A stretch of 38,778 nucleotides of DNA from Bacteroidales bacterium (GCA_024694125.1 JAILKE010000040.1:1-38778), one strand, 5' to 3'; counted from the stretch's first letter, positions 16,725 to 24,390 are shown. The notes: generated from the sequence alone by a model not told the origin. Program-made: numbers and translations.

Positions 16725-17209
16725 AGATACTCAACATTAGTTTTGATCAGATACTTTAACGCTTGCATCGTACCAAAGAAATACTGCTGATCCAGATATT
16801 TATCCTGCAATAACACAGCTGCCTGTTCCGGACTGTAGATTCCCTCCCTGTAGTTGGTCAACTGCAGGACCACACCATCATCAGCTATTGGTCCAATAAC
16901 AATGTCGTAATCATGAACCGGCAAAGGATGATTGCGGTCACGGTTGGCATCGACAAACAGGAACCATTCAACTGTGGCCTGTTCTGGGAACTTCTTGACG
17001 TTAAGCCCTGACGAAATATAGTTGTCATCCAATTCATAAGTCAGCAACGTAGCCTGCCCCCCGAAAAGGCGAGTCTTCTTCTGTGCCATACGGATGGCCG
17101 TATCTCGATTCGGGGTCAGGTAGAACCCCTTTCCGAAATCCTTGTATTGCAATCCTCGGTCAAGGTCAATCGCCTCAATATCCTGATTGCTTCCGTGATA
17201 GAGTTTCAT
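16721..17209 (-). CDS. DUF3990-type protein, possible ADP-ribosyltransferase-fold enzyme
   Basis: 162 residues. The N-terminus LYHGSNQDIEAIDLDRG followed by KDFGKGFYLTPNRDTAIRMA is the pattern of DUF3990. His5 in YHGS and Tyr30 in GFYLT occupy positions like the His and Tyr of the H-Y-E triad of diphtheria-toxin/PARP-type ADP-ribosyltransferases; Glu81 (ATVEWFLF) is a candidate for the third residue, though spacing was judged only by eye. The segment YDIVIGPIADDGV is also typical. No signal peptide. Both neighbours overlap it by four bases. A role as a toxin, or as a modifier of protein or nucleic acid, is inference; the family assignment is stronger than the function. Confidence 0.78.
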   Translation of the reverse strand: MKLYHGSNQDIEAIDLDRGLQYKDFGKGFYLTPNRDTAIRMAQKKTRLFGGQATLLTYELDDNYISSGLNVKKFPEQATVEWFLFVDANRDRNHPLPVHDYDIVIGPIADDGVVLQLTNYREGIYSPEQAAVLLQDKYLDQQYFFGTMQALKYLIKTNVEYL

Positions 17210-17421
17210 GACAATTTTCCTCCATTTTTCTGGCAGACGACGAGTAGGTCATCAATGGTCTCATCCATCGACTGCACATGTTCTACATCATAAAACTCTA
17301 TGAGAAATGACAGACCCTTGTACTGATGCAAATATCTGAAAGCGGCTTGTCTATCCATATCAAACCGCTGTCCAAAAGCATGAATACATGCCGTCAAGAA
17401 TGGTATTTCGTATTTTGACAT
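17206..17421 (-). CDS. DUF3791-like small protein, first gene of the DUF3990 module
   Basis: 71 residues, helical, no signal peptide. The pattern IPFLTACIHAFGQRFDMDRQ, then AFRYLHQYKGLSFLIEFYDV and a downstream Asp/Glu-rich helix, resembles DUF3791, a family often encoded next to DUF3990. The gene starts 33 bases after the stop of the second NSS transporter on the same strand and overlaps the DUF3990-type gene by four bases. No separate promoter was recognised in the 33-base gap, so it may be transcribed from the lipoprotein/transporter promoter or from one inside the transporter gene. Family call moderate; function unknown. Confidence 0.72.
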   Translation of the reverse strand: MSKYEIPFLTACIHAFGQRFDMDRQAAFRYLHQYKGLSFLIEFYDVEHVQSMDETIDDLLVVCQKNGGKLS

Positions 17422-17454
17422 AAGGCATACACGCTATTAATTGCAAATAACGAA

Positions 17455-18804
17455 TCAGAGCAGATTCGCCACAAAGATAATCAATATCAATGCGGGGGCC
17501 ACGAAACGGAGCAGGATGAGCAGCGGACGCAGATACCAGCCGGAGTCGGTGCGCCAGTTGGTGATGGCGTCGTGCATGAAGTCACGCTTCAGGTACCAGC
17601 CGACCATGAGGGAGGTGAGGATGGCACAGATAGGCATCATGTAGCGGGAAGTGAGATTGTCCAGGAAGTCGAACAGATTGTACGACTCCAGTCCGTGCGC
17701 TGTGGGCAGCGACAACTTGAAGTCACTCCACTCGCCCATGGCCAGGCTGCAACAGATGCCGAGCGCCAGAGCATAGCAACTGCTGATGAGCACTGCACGA
17801 CGGCGCGAGATGTGCCACTCCTCCTGCAGATAGGAGATCGGCACCTCGAAGGTGCTGATGCACGACGTCAATCCAGCCAACGTGATGAGCAGGAAGAACA
17901 TTGCACCCAATGGCCAACCTCCTGGCATCTGCTCGAAGACGGTAGGCAGGGTCTCGAACATCAGACCAGGTCCCTGACCCACCTCCTGTCCATAGGTAAA
18001 ACAGGCGGGGAAGATGACCACACCGGCCAGAACGGCGACCAAAGTATCGAGCACAGCCACACTGATGGCCGTCTTGCCTATCTTGGTAGTGTCGCCCAGA
18101 TAACTGCCGTAGGCCACCAGGATGCCCATAGCCACACTGAGCGAGAAGAAAGCCTGACCGATGGCATCGAGGAAGGTCTGCACGGTCACATCCTCCCACT
18201 TGGGCACAAAGAGAAATGCCACGCCCTCCTCAAATCCATCAAGCATGGCACTGTTGACCACCAGCACCAGAAGCAGCACGGCCAGCAGCGGCATCATCAC
18301 GTTCGATGCCCGCTCTATGCCCTTCTGCACTCCGCCCAGCAGGATAGCCGCGCAGATGAAGATGGACAACAATGTCCAGAAGAGCGGCTGATACGTATCG
18401 CTCACGAACCCGAGGAACTCGCCGCCGTGCAGATTGCCCGACAGCGAGACAAAGGTATAGCGCAACGTCCAACCGCTCAACACGGTATAGAATCCCAGAA
18501 TGAGTACTGCCACCACCAGGCCCAACATACCGACCCAATGCCACTTGGTCCCCGGTGCCGCCATACGGTAGGCCCCCACCACATTGCGATGGGCAGAACG
18601 GCCTATGCTGAACTCGGCTATCATCATCGGTATGCCCAGCACCAACACTGCCACCACGTAGATGAGCAGGAAGGCTGCTCCACCGTCGCGGCCCGTGATG
18701 TAGGGAAACCGCCAGATATTGCCAAAACCTACAGCCGAACCTACGGCCGCAGCGATGCCACCCAGACGGGTAGCGAAAGTAGCGCGCTCACTCTGTGTCG
18801 TCAT
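17455..18804 (-). CDS. Sodium-dependent transporter, NSS (SNF) family, second copy
   Basis: 449 residues with about 11 membrane helices. Helix 1 signature RLGGIAAAVGSAVGFGNIWR then FPYITGRDGGAAF; further segments AEFSIGRSAHRN, VQKGIERASNVMMP, the helix 6 region AIGQAFFSLSVAMGILVAYG and LTSCISTFEVP. It is a close paralogue of the gene at 14916-16235; both also share the EEWHISRR/EQWHISRR loop. Amino-acid import driven by sodium is the family function; the substrate is unknown. It lies 8 bases after the lipoprotein gene and 33 bases before the DUF3791-like gene, so all of these may form one transcript. Confidence 0.93.
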   Translation of the reverse strand: MTTQSERATFATRLGGIAAAVGSAVGFGNIWRFPYITGRDGGAAFLLIYVVAVLVLGIPMMIAEFSIGRSAHRNVVGAYRMAAPGTKWHWVGMLGLVVAVLILGFYTVLSGWTLRYTFVSLSGNLHGGEFLGFVSDTYQPLFWTLLSIFICAAILLGGVQKGIERASNVMMPLLAVLLLVLVVNSAMLDGFEEGVAFLFVPKWEDVTVQTFLDAIGQAFFSLSVAMGILVAYGSYLGDTTKIGKTAISVAVLDTLVAVLAGVVIFPACFTYGQEVGQGPGLMFETLPTVFEQMPGGWPLGAMFFLLITLAGLTSCISTFEVPISYLQEEWHISRRRAVLISSCYALALGICCSLAMGEWSDFKLSLPTAHGLESYNLFDFLDNLTSRYMMPICAILTSLMVGWYLKRDFMHDAITNWRTDSGWYLRPLLILLRFVAPALILIIFVANLL

Positions 18805-18812
18805 AATCTCAT

Positions 18813-19409
18813 TTAACGTTTATGATGGCCGTGAGAGATAATCTCAATCGGCAATTCAGTCTCTTCAGCGTCACCCTCGGCTACACGGGTGCGACCACAG
18901 CCATAGTACTCGTTGATGTAATCGACGGCACGGGCCTTGAAGGGGCTGACATACTGTGTATGGTCGAAGCTGTCCAGTTTGTACAGTTCGAACGAGCTGC
19001 GATTCTCGCCGAAGTAGCCCTTGAATCGGTCATACGACAGACGATAGTCCTGGATTGCCACGTCCATGCCCTCGGCATCGAAATAGGTCAGATAGAGAAC
19101 GCCGTCGGTAATCTTGTAATCGAACTCGTAGAACATATACTCGATAGGACCGTCGTTGTAGAAATCTACCTCATAGCCAGTACCCTTGGTGCTGCCGAAC
19201 AGGTGATCGGGCACGAACTGCATATAGGTATTGCTGGCATATTCGCGACGTGGGGTCCTCTCGCTCTTATAGTAATATTCATAATAAGCATAGAATTCTC
19301 CCTCCCATTCGCCCGACAGACGCATGGCCGTCTTCTCGTCATCGTCGCACGATGTAAATGTGCAAACAGCCGCAATAGCCGCCATTGCAAGAGTCAAAAA
19401 CTTTTTCAT
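18813..19409 (-). CDS. Lipoprotein of unknown function upstream of NSS transporter
   Basis: 198 residues with a lipoprotein signal (MKKFLTLAMAAIAAVCTFTS then Cys21 and DDDE). The mature part starts LSGEWEGEFYAYYEYYYKSE and contains strand-rich segments (YEVDFYNDGPIEYMFYEFDY), which suggests a small beta-barrel of the lipocalin-like kind seen in many Bacteroidetes lipoproteins. It ends in a His- and Lys-rich tail (ISHGHHKR). It lies 8 bases before the second NSS transporter and has its own promoter at 19494-19525. A link to transporter function is inferred only from the operon. Confidence 0.8.
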   Translation of the reverse strand: MKKFLTLAMAAIAAVCTFTSCDDDEKTAMRLSGEWEGEFYAYYEYYYKSERTPRREYASNTYMQFVPDHLFGSTKGTGYEVDFYNDGPIEYMFYEFDYKITDGVLYLTYFDAEGMDVAIQDYRLSYDRFKGYFGENRSSFELYKLDSFDHTQYVSPFKARAVDYINEYYGCGRTRVAEGDAEETELPIEIISHGHHKR

Positions 19410-19493
19410 AATTAGGATGTGTTGTGTTATGTTTTTTTGTTGATAGTTGTAACGAGATGTATCTCTGCCACTATTGTGCTAATAATGACGGTG

Positions 19494-19525
19494 CAAAGAT
19501 AACATTATTTTAATTAATCTCCAAA
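19494..19525 (-). promoter_or_regulatory. Bacteroidetes-type promoter of the lipoprotein/NSS operon
   Basis: On the minus strand: TTTG (complement of 19522-19525), 20 bases, then TATCTTTG (complement of 19494-19501). The leader is about 80 bases. Confidence 0.75.
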
Positions 19526-19622
19526 CAAATGCATACTTTTTCGTCATTTCACTACCATTTTGCTCTCGAAGAATGAAGACAACCCTGCCAAGAACAGCCG
19601 TAATTTCCACCAACAAAACTAT

Positions 19623-19840
19623 TGTCTATTAATTTCAATTAATGGAGAAAGAACTTCGCACGATAACGAAAACGAAAAAGCGTTTCGGCTGGCTACTATA
19701 CTATTGTGGCCTAAAACCGTCTGACTGAATTAATGTTTATTAATGATAATTAATGGAGTAAAAAACCATATCAATTATTGGAGAACAAAAAAAAATCTCC
19801 ACTAACTGAATTAATGTCTATTAATTTCAATTAATGGAGA
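19623..19840. repeat. Dispersed ATTAAT-rich repeat, copies B, C and D
   Basis: Copies at 19623-19649 (partial), 19724-19759 and 19805-19840 share ACTGAATTAATGTxTATTAA and the ending AATTAATGGAG with copy A at 13395-13430. They are 80-100 bases apart, all in the same orientation, in the gene-free stretch 19526-19900. Nothing else was recognised in this stretch. Confidence 0.75.
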
Positions 19841-19900
19841 ATAAAAGACTCAACAGCCCGAGAAAACACTCTTCTCGGAATTGTCGGATGGCGTCCTCAA

Positions 19901-20695
19901 TTACAGGCCAAGCTCGGCCTTGATGGCGGCATCGATGGCGGAGCCACGCAGATTGCGGGCCTTGATAGTACCGTCGGCGCCGATGAGCAGAATCTGAGGA
20001 ATAGAAACGATACCATACTTCTCGGCAGGAGAGTTAGTACGGTCGCCAGCGAAGATGATTGGCCAAGAGATAGGCAACTGAGCCATGGCGCCCTTGGTGT
20101 CATCGATAGAGTTCTCCCAGACGGCGATGCCGACGAAGTTGACCTTGCCAGCATACTGAGGAGCATAGGCCGAAAGCGAACGGCTGATCTCCTGACGGCA
20201 AGGGCCGCACCAGCTGGCCCAGAAATCGACGATGGTAGGTTTGCCATTGCCAACGATATCAGACAACTTCAAAGGCTTGTCCGTCTTGGCGTCAATACCC
20301 TCGATGTCTATATACTGCTTGCCGACAGCGGTAGCCTCCTCCGCCAACTTAGCCTGGCGCAGACGCTGGAAATGAGACTCGTTCTTGTACATATCGCACA
20401 GGTTCATCACACTGTCGAGTTCAGCCAGGGACATGGTGTAAGCCAGATTGGCGGTGATGTCCAGGCCCAGCGAATCGCCGATATGCTGCTGAGCTACCTC
20501 ACGCAAGTGAGCGTAATAGACCTGCTCCAGACTGTCCTGGTTGACACCGGGCTGCTGGAACTCGGCATTGATAGCCTGCTGCCACTGGGTGAGTTCCTCA
20601 ATAGCCTGCTTCAAATCTACTTTAGGTTCTACCTTGTTACCACCGCAGCTGCACAGCGAGACAACGGCGAGACATACTGTCAGAAATTTCTTCAT
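19901..20695 (-). CDS. TlpA-like thiol-disulfide oxidoreductase lipoprotein
   Basis: 264 residues. The frame is open to 20887, but ATG 20695 starts a lipoprotein signal (MKKFLTVCLAVVSLCS then Cys17, GGN) and the promoter at 20765-20796 lies inside the extended frame, so 20695 is the start. Residues 20-145 form a helical region; a thioredoxin-fold domain follows with the active site WCGPC at 162-166 (VDFWASWCGPCRQEI) and the cis-Pro region (YGIVSIPQILLIGADGTI). It is expected to be anchored in the envelope and to reduce or exchange disulfides. It stands back to back with a paralogue at 21355-22194 that lacks the cysteines. Confidence 0.9.
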   Translation of the reverse strand: MKKFLTVCLAVVSLCSCGGNKVEPKVDLKQAIEELTQWQQAINAEFQQPGVNQDSLEQVYYAHLREVAQQHIGDSLGLDITANLAYTMSLAELDSVMNLCDMYKNESHFQRLRQAKLAEEATAVGKQYIDIEGIDAKTDKPLKLSDIVGNGKPTIVDFWASWCGPCRQEISRSLSAYAPQYAGKVNFVGIAVWENSIDDTKGAMAQLPISWPIIFAGDRTNSPAEKYGIVSIPQILLIGADGTIKARNLRGSAIDAAIKAELGL

Positions 20696-20764
20696 ATTAT
20701 TTAAAATGGATTTAGAATGATTTTGTTCAAAAATTGTCCAGAATTTGTTCAAAGATTGACCGCG

Positions 20765-20796
20765 CAAAGATAAGGATATTTTTCGGGTCATACAAA
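20765..20796 (-). promoter_or_regulatory. Bacteroidetes-type promoter of the TlpA-like gene
   Basis: On the minus strand: TTTG (complement of 20793-20796), 20 bases, then TATCTTTG (complement of 20765-20772). The leader is about 60 bases. Confidence 0.75.
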
Positions 20797-21228
20797 AAAA
20801 GTTGAAAAAAAATGCGAAACTAATGTCACAACTGGACAATTGCTCCGTATAATGAATGTATTGCAAAAACAATCCACAAGAAATCAAGGGTATAACCCCA
20901 GAACAAACAAAACATTACTAAGGCTTTGGATTACGTTACTGACAAACAGGAAACAGCATTACTGACAAAAACATTTTTTTCAATCCATCCACAGAAGACA
21001 GGAACCACCGCGACCGAGAAGGAATCAACCGATAGTCATATTGATCCGAAAACGCGCTACTGCACAATACATTGCGCTCAATCACCGGCCCACACAACCA
21101 CGCTTTTCTAAACCGTAATCGACACGGCGCGTTGGCCAGTTTATGCAAAAAGCACAAGTCAATACGGCATATATGCACTCTCAATCCATACAAATTTGGG
21201 AACATCTAAACATTTTTTCGGGAAAAAC
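20797..21228. other. Gene-free stretch between divergent thioredoxin paralogues
   Basis: About 430 bases between the two divergent promoters. Short open frames are present but have no recognisable product and no promoter of their own. No repeat or hairpin was noticed. Confidence 0.5.
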
Positions 21229-21259
21229 TTTGTACTTTAAAAAAATCTGCTTATCTTTG
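21229..21259 (+). promoter_or_regulatory. Bacteroidetes-type promoter of the cysteine-less paralogue
   Basis: TTTG at 21229-21232, 19 bases, then TATCTTTG at 21252-21259. The leader to ATG 21355 is about 90 bases. Confidence 0.75.
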
Positions 21260-21354
21260 CCCCCGACTTTACTTTTTCTCCGTTACAAAGTAAATGTTCA
21301 TATAGATGTTCAGTCAAACAACGAACCAGCACATATAAATTTCACCCAAATACA

Positions 21355-22194
21355 ATGAAAAAATTCATTTATGCAGTTGTGGTTGCAGCACTCTTCATAG
21401 GCTGCGGTCAGAAAAACGACAATGAGAACGCAACGGAAATCGCCAAGGCACTCTCAAAGGCAAAACAGGAACAGCGAATGATGAGCCCAGAGGCACAGTT
21501 CGAAGCCCGCATCAATGAGCTGAAGAAACTCGGCAAGCGTCGCGATGCCAACAAGGATAGCCTCCAGGCTGTGTACGATGCATACCTGCAGGAACAGGCC
21601 AATGCCCACATCGGCGACAAGTTGGGTCTCCAGATTACTCACTCTCTCTGCGAAGAATTCAATTGCAAGCAGCTCGATAGCGTCATGAACCTGTGCGAAC
21701 TGTACAAGAACGACTCTATCCTCAACGTATATTACACCGCTGCAAAGGCTGCCGAGGCAACCGGCGTAGGCAAGCGCTATGTTGACTTCGAGTGCGAAGA
21801 GCGCCGTGGTGACGTACAGACCAAGTTCTCGAACATGTTCAAGCACAATAAGCCCGTGCTGCTCACCTTCTGGACTTCGTCAAGCATTCCAAGCCGCAAT
21901 GAGCTCCGCGACTACATCAAACCTATCGTACAGACTTACCGCAAGAAGGTTCTCTTCGTAAGTGCTGCCGTATGGGAAGACACCATCTACGATGCACAGC
22001 GTGCTGCCAGCGAGCTGGAGATCGTATGGCCTATGCTCTATTCGGGCAAGAAGACCAACTCTCCTACCACTCCTTACGGCGTACTCCGCTTGCCTTACAC
22101 CATCCTGATCGGTCGTGACGGCATCATCAAGGCCCGCGGCTTGAGAGGCGCCGAAATCGAGGCAGCCATCAAGAAGGAAATCGGCATGAACTAA
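21355..22194 (+). CDS. Thioredoxin-fold lipoprotein with both catalytic cysteines replaced by serine
   Basis: 279 residues with lipoprotein signal (MKKFIYAVVVAALFIG then Cys17). It aligns along its length with the divergent TlpA-like gene at 19901-20695: AxxHIGDxLGLxIT, LDSVMNLCxxYKN and the C-terminal ILIGRDGIIKARGLRGAEIE match. At the active site the neighbour has FWASWCGPCRQE and this protein has FWTSSSIPSRNE, so both cysteines are serine (177 and 180) and the fold cannot do CxxC redox chemistry. The rest, including the cis-Pro region (YGVLRLPYTILIG), is intact, so it looks like a redox-dead paralogue retained for binding, not a decayed gene. It ends in a strong terminator. Confidence 0.88.
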   Translation: MKKFIYAVVVAALFIGCGQKNDNENATEIAKALSKAKQEQRMMSPEAQFEARINELKKLGKRRDANKDSLQAVYDAYLQEQANAHIGDKLGLQITHSLCEEFNCKQLDSVMNLCELYKNDSILNVYYTAAKAAEATGVGKRYVDFECEERRGDVQTKFSNMFKHNKPVLLTFWTSSSIPSRNELRDYIKPIVQTYRKKVLFVSAAVWEDTIYDAQRAASELEIVWPMLYSGKKTNSPTTPYGVLRLPYTILIGRDGIIKARGLRGAEIEAAIKKEIGMN

Positions 22195-22219
22195 ATTCCA
22201 TCGCTTTATAAAAAATAAG

Positions 22220-22247
22220 CGCCCAGAGTTTTCTCCGGGCGTTTTTT
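22220..22247 (+). terminator. Rho-independent terminator
   Basis: CGCCCAGAG (22220-22228) pairs with CTCCGGGCG (22233-22241), followed by six T residues. It lies 25 bases after the stop of the cysteine-less thioredoxin-like gene. Confidence 0.85.
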
Positions 22248-22265
22248 ATTGAAGAAGAGATAGAG

Positions 22266-22364
22266 ACTATAGAAGCTATAGAAGCTATAGAAGCTATAGA
22301 GGCTATAGATGCTATAGAAACTATAGACGCTATAGAAACAATAGATACTATAGTAATTATAGAT
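22266..22364. repeat. Eleven tandem 9-bp CTATAG repeats
   Basis: Units of the form GCTATAGAA run without spacers from 22266 to 22364; the last few are degenerate. Each unit contains the palindrome CTATAG. There is no ATG and no conserved frame. A short array of the same unit lies at 16266-16301. Confidence 0.85.
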
Positions 22365-22395
22365 ATCCACCAGTCTTCGCCGTCGATTGTATCGT

Positions 22396-22450
22396 CCCTG
22401 TCACTTCCCTGTCAATTCCTTGTCAATTCCCTGTCACTTCCTTGTCAGAG
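22396..22450. repeat. Five tandem 11-bp repeats CC(C/T)TGTCA(A/C)TT
   Basis: Units start at 22396, 22407, 22418, 22429 and 22440; a further TTGTCACTTCC follows. The array ends about 30 bases before the nucleosidase start codon and puts one TGTCA on nearly every helical turn, so it may be a regulatory array. No -7 box was recognised between it and the gene. Confidence 0.75.
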
Positions 22451-22482
22451 AAATTGTCACTTCCTTTAATTTCTTTTAAGCT

Positions 22483-23199
22483 ATGCATATCTGTTTTATC
22501 GTTGCCATGCAGGCTGAAGCACAGCCATTTATCGATATGTTCGCTGTGAGCGAAGTAAAAGACTTTTTCGCTCCACTGCCTTGCAAATTGTACTCGACCG
22601 AGATGCAGGGTCACACCCTCGACGTAGTGCTCAATGGTCAGCAGCACGGAACCGACCTGGTCGGTTGTGAGGCAGCCGCTGTCACCACGATGGCAGCCAT
22701 CCAGCAGAGGAAGCCGGACCTGATCATCAATTCCGGCACCTGCGGAGCCTTCGAAGCCAACGGAGCCAAGATAGGCGAAGTATATGTGGGCAATGCCGTA
22801 ATGTTCCACGACCGACGCGTACCGGGCGATGACGCCTGGGGCACGCAGGCATTGGGCAACTATCCCCTCTCCGACCGATCGGCCGAGATAGCCGAGATGC
22901 TGCATTGCCGCATGGGCAAGGTGACCACCGGCTCATCATTGGACATGCAGCCCTGCGACCTCGAGATCATTCAGGCCAACCAGGGTCAGCTCAAGGACAT
23001 GGAGGCAGCTGCCATCGCCTTTGTCGCCTCGCTCTACCACACTCCGATACTGCTGCTCAAGTCGGTCACCGACCTGTGCGACAACGGCGCCGAGACCTAC
23101 GAGGTCTTCCGCCGCAACCTTGCCATGGCAAGCCAGGCCATCGGCGATGCCAACCGCAAGGTGGTGAACTACCTGTTCGGACTCAAGTCAGAGTGTTGA
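22483..23199 (+). CDS. MTA/SAH nucleosidase-like protein (PNP/UDP phosphorylase family)
   Basis: 238 residues, cytoplasmic. It has the family N-terminus with Glu12 (ICFIVAMQAEAQPF), the nucleoside loop NSGTCGAFEANG, the helix with the ribose-binding Met-Glu (LKDMEAAAIAFVA) and the catalytic Asp region (LLKSVTDLCD). These match the acid, ribose-binding and base-contacting residues of bacterial 5'-methylthioadenosine/S-adenosylhomocysteine nucleosidase. The likely reaction is removal of adenine from MTA or SAH in methionine salvage and methyl-cycle clearance. Purine or futalosine-type substrates cannot be excluded. The gene converges on the patatin gene, overlapping its end by 31 bases. Confidence 0.85.
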   Translation: MHICFIVAMQAEAQPFIDMFAVSEVKDFFAPLPCKLYSTEMQGHTLDVVLNGQQHGTDLVGCEAAAVTTMAAIQQRKPDLIINSGTCGAFEANGAKIGEVYVGNAVMFHDRRVPGDDAWGTQALGNYPLSDRSAEIAEMLHCRMGKVTTGSSLDMQPCDLEIIQANQGQLKDMEAAAIAFVASLYHTPILLLKSVTDLCDNGAETYEVFRRNLAMASQAIGDANRKVVNYLFGLKSEC

Positions 23200-24092
23200 G
23201 CAACGAAGTCCAGCACCTGGTCCAGCTGTGCCAAGCAGGCCTGTCGGCCCAAGTGATAGAGATGCTGTAACTTGTCGCCATTCAGTTCGATGCGGCCTAT
23301 ATTCAATGGTTCAGGAGGTGCGATGAGCAGCGTCTTGCCCGCCCTCTCCTGCGCCTCGAGATACTCGAGTTGGGCATTGTACATATCGGGCCGATGCTGC
23401 AGGCAACGCACCACAGCCGGGTATCGGCCACACAGCAACCTATACTTCCAGGGGTGATGCACGGGAGCCTTGCGGAACCCGCGGGGCTGGGTCAGTATGA
23501 CCAGGTTGTACTCACTGCCTACCCTTTCGGCAAACCGGAGCGGGAGCGAGTCCGACAGACCGCCGTCCAACAGACGTTTGCCCCCGATGCAGACCGGCCT
23601 GGACACGATAGGCAGGGAAGCCGAGGCGCGCACCCACTCGAGGTCTTCGTACTCGAGATGCTCGATGCACTGATAGACCGGCTGGCCGGTATCGGCATCG
23701 GTACACACAACATAGAACGGCATGGGATTGCGCTGGTAGGTGTCACGGTCAATGACATCGAGCCGGTCAGGCAGGGTATGATAACAGAACTCGGCATTGA
23801 CATAATTGCCCGTCGTGAGCCACGAACGCATGCTCATATAGTGGGGATTGCCCTGCATCTGCACGTTGTAACGCAATGCACGACCTATCTGCTGCGACTT
23901 GATATTGATGCCGAAACAGGCTCCTGCCGATACGCCCACGGCACAGCTGAACGGCACATTATGCTCAAGCAGCACGTCAACCACTCCTGTGGTAAAGATG
24001 CCACGCATTCCGCCACCCTCCATCACCAGTCCGGGACGGGAACAGGCAACTGCTGCCGATGCTTCGCTATGAGTCGCTGTGTATTCTGTCAT
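23169..24092 (-). CDS. Patatin-like phospholipase
   Basis: 307 residues, no signal peptide. The patatin catalytic set is complete: oxyanion loop GLVMEGGGMRGIF, nucleophile elbow GVSAG with Ser55, and the Asp-Gly pair in LLDGGLSDSLPL. The family hydrolyses acyl esters of lipids with a Ser-Asp dyad; the substrate here is unknown. It reads against the nucleosidase gene and shares 31 bases with its 3' end. The promoter at 24118-24149 would give a very short leader of about 20 bases, which supports ATG 24092. Confidence 0.9.
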   Translation of the reverse strand: MTEYTATHSEASAAVACSRPGLVMEGGGMRGIFTTGVVDVLLEHNVPFSCAVGVSAGACFGINIKSQQIGRALRYNVQMQGNPHYMSMRSWLTTGNYVNAEFCYHTLPDRLDVIDRDTYQRNPMPFYVVCTDADTGQPVYQCIEHLEYEDLEWVRASASLPIVSRPVCIGGKRLLDGGLSDSLPLRFAERVGSEYNLVILTQPRGFRKAPVHHPWKYRLLCGRYPAVVRCLQHRPDMYNAQLEYLEAQERAGKTLLIAPPEPLNIGRIELNGDKLQHLYHLGRQACLAQLDQVLDFVAQHSDLSPNR

Positions 24093-24117
24093 AGTTGATT
24101 TTCATTAAATTGACGCG

Positions 24118-24149
24118 CAAATTTAAGCAATCCGCCCCAATTATGCAAG
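24118..24149 (-). promoter_or_regulatory. Promoter of the patatin gene
   Basis: On the minus strand: CTTG (complement of 24146-24149), 20 bases, then TAAATTTG (complement of 24118-24125). It stands back to back with the mltG promoter. Confidence 0.65.
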
Positions 24150-24165
24150 TTTAAAGTTAAAAATA

Positions 24166-24196
24166 TTGGGACTATCGAAAATTATCTGTATCTTTG
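24166..24196 (+). promoter_or_regulatory. Promoter of the mltG-GH115 unit
   Basis: TTG at 24166-24168, 20 bases, then TATCTTTG at 24189-24196. The two divergent promoters occupy only about 80 bases. Confidence 0.7.
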
Positions 24197-24202
24197 CACT
24201 CG

Positions 24203-24390
24203 ATAAGGAGACACCACAAGAGCCTCACTGCCCGCAAGGCACGGCTCCTAAACAACCCTGTGTAAAACTAATTTCCCGGGATCAACCATTGACCCAGCTA
24301 CGTACACAAACGAAAGACTTTTAGTTTTGTTCTAAATTCCAACAAGGGGGCAGGCTACTGCATACCCCCGAAACCTCTGACAAGAAAGAT
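24203..24390 (+). promoter_or_regulatory. Long structured leader before mltG
   Basis: About 190 transcribed bases precede the mltG start. Visible hairpins are GAGC...GCTC enclosing TGCC-CGCAA-GGCA (about 24220-24247), and near the 3' end GGGG-GCAG-GCTA-CTGC-ATA-CCCC (about 24345-24368), which ends some 20 bases before the start codon. It matches no riboswitch that could be recognised by eye. Confidence 0.45.

Noticed and set aside
17572-18816. 414-residue plus-strand frame opposite the second NSS transporter
   Set aside because: Composition (many His, Gln) is that of an antisense shadow, and the transporter on the other strand is unmistakable.
20926-21205. Short open frames between the divergent thioredoxin-like genes
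   Set aside because: No promoter, signal peptide or recognisable product, and they overlap on opposite strands.
22266-22364. CRISPR array
   Set aside because: The units are 9 bases, directly abutting, without spacers and without cas genes nearby.
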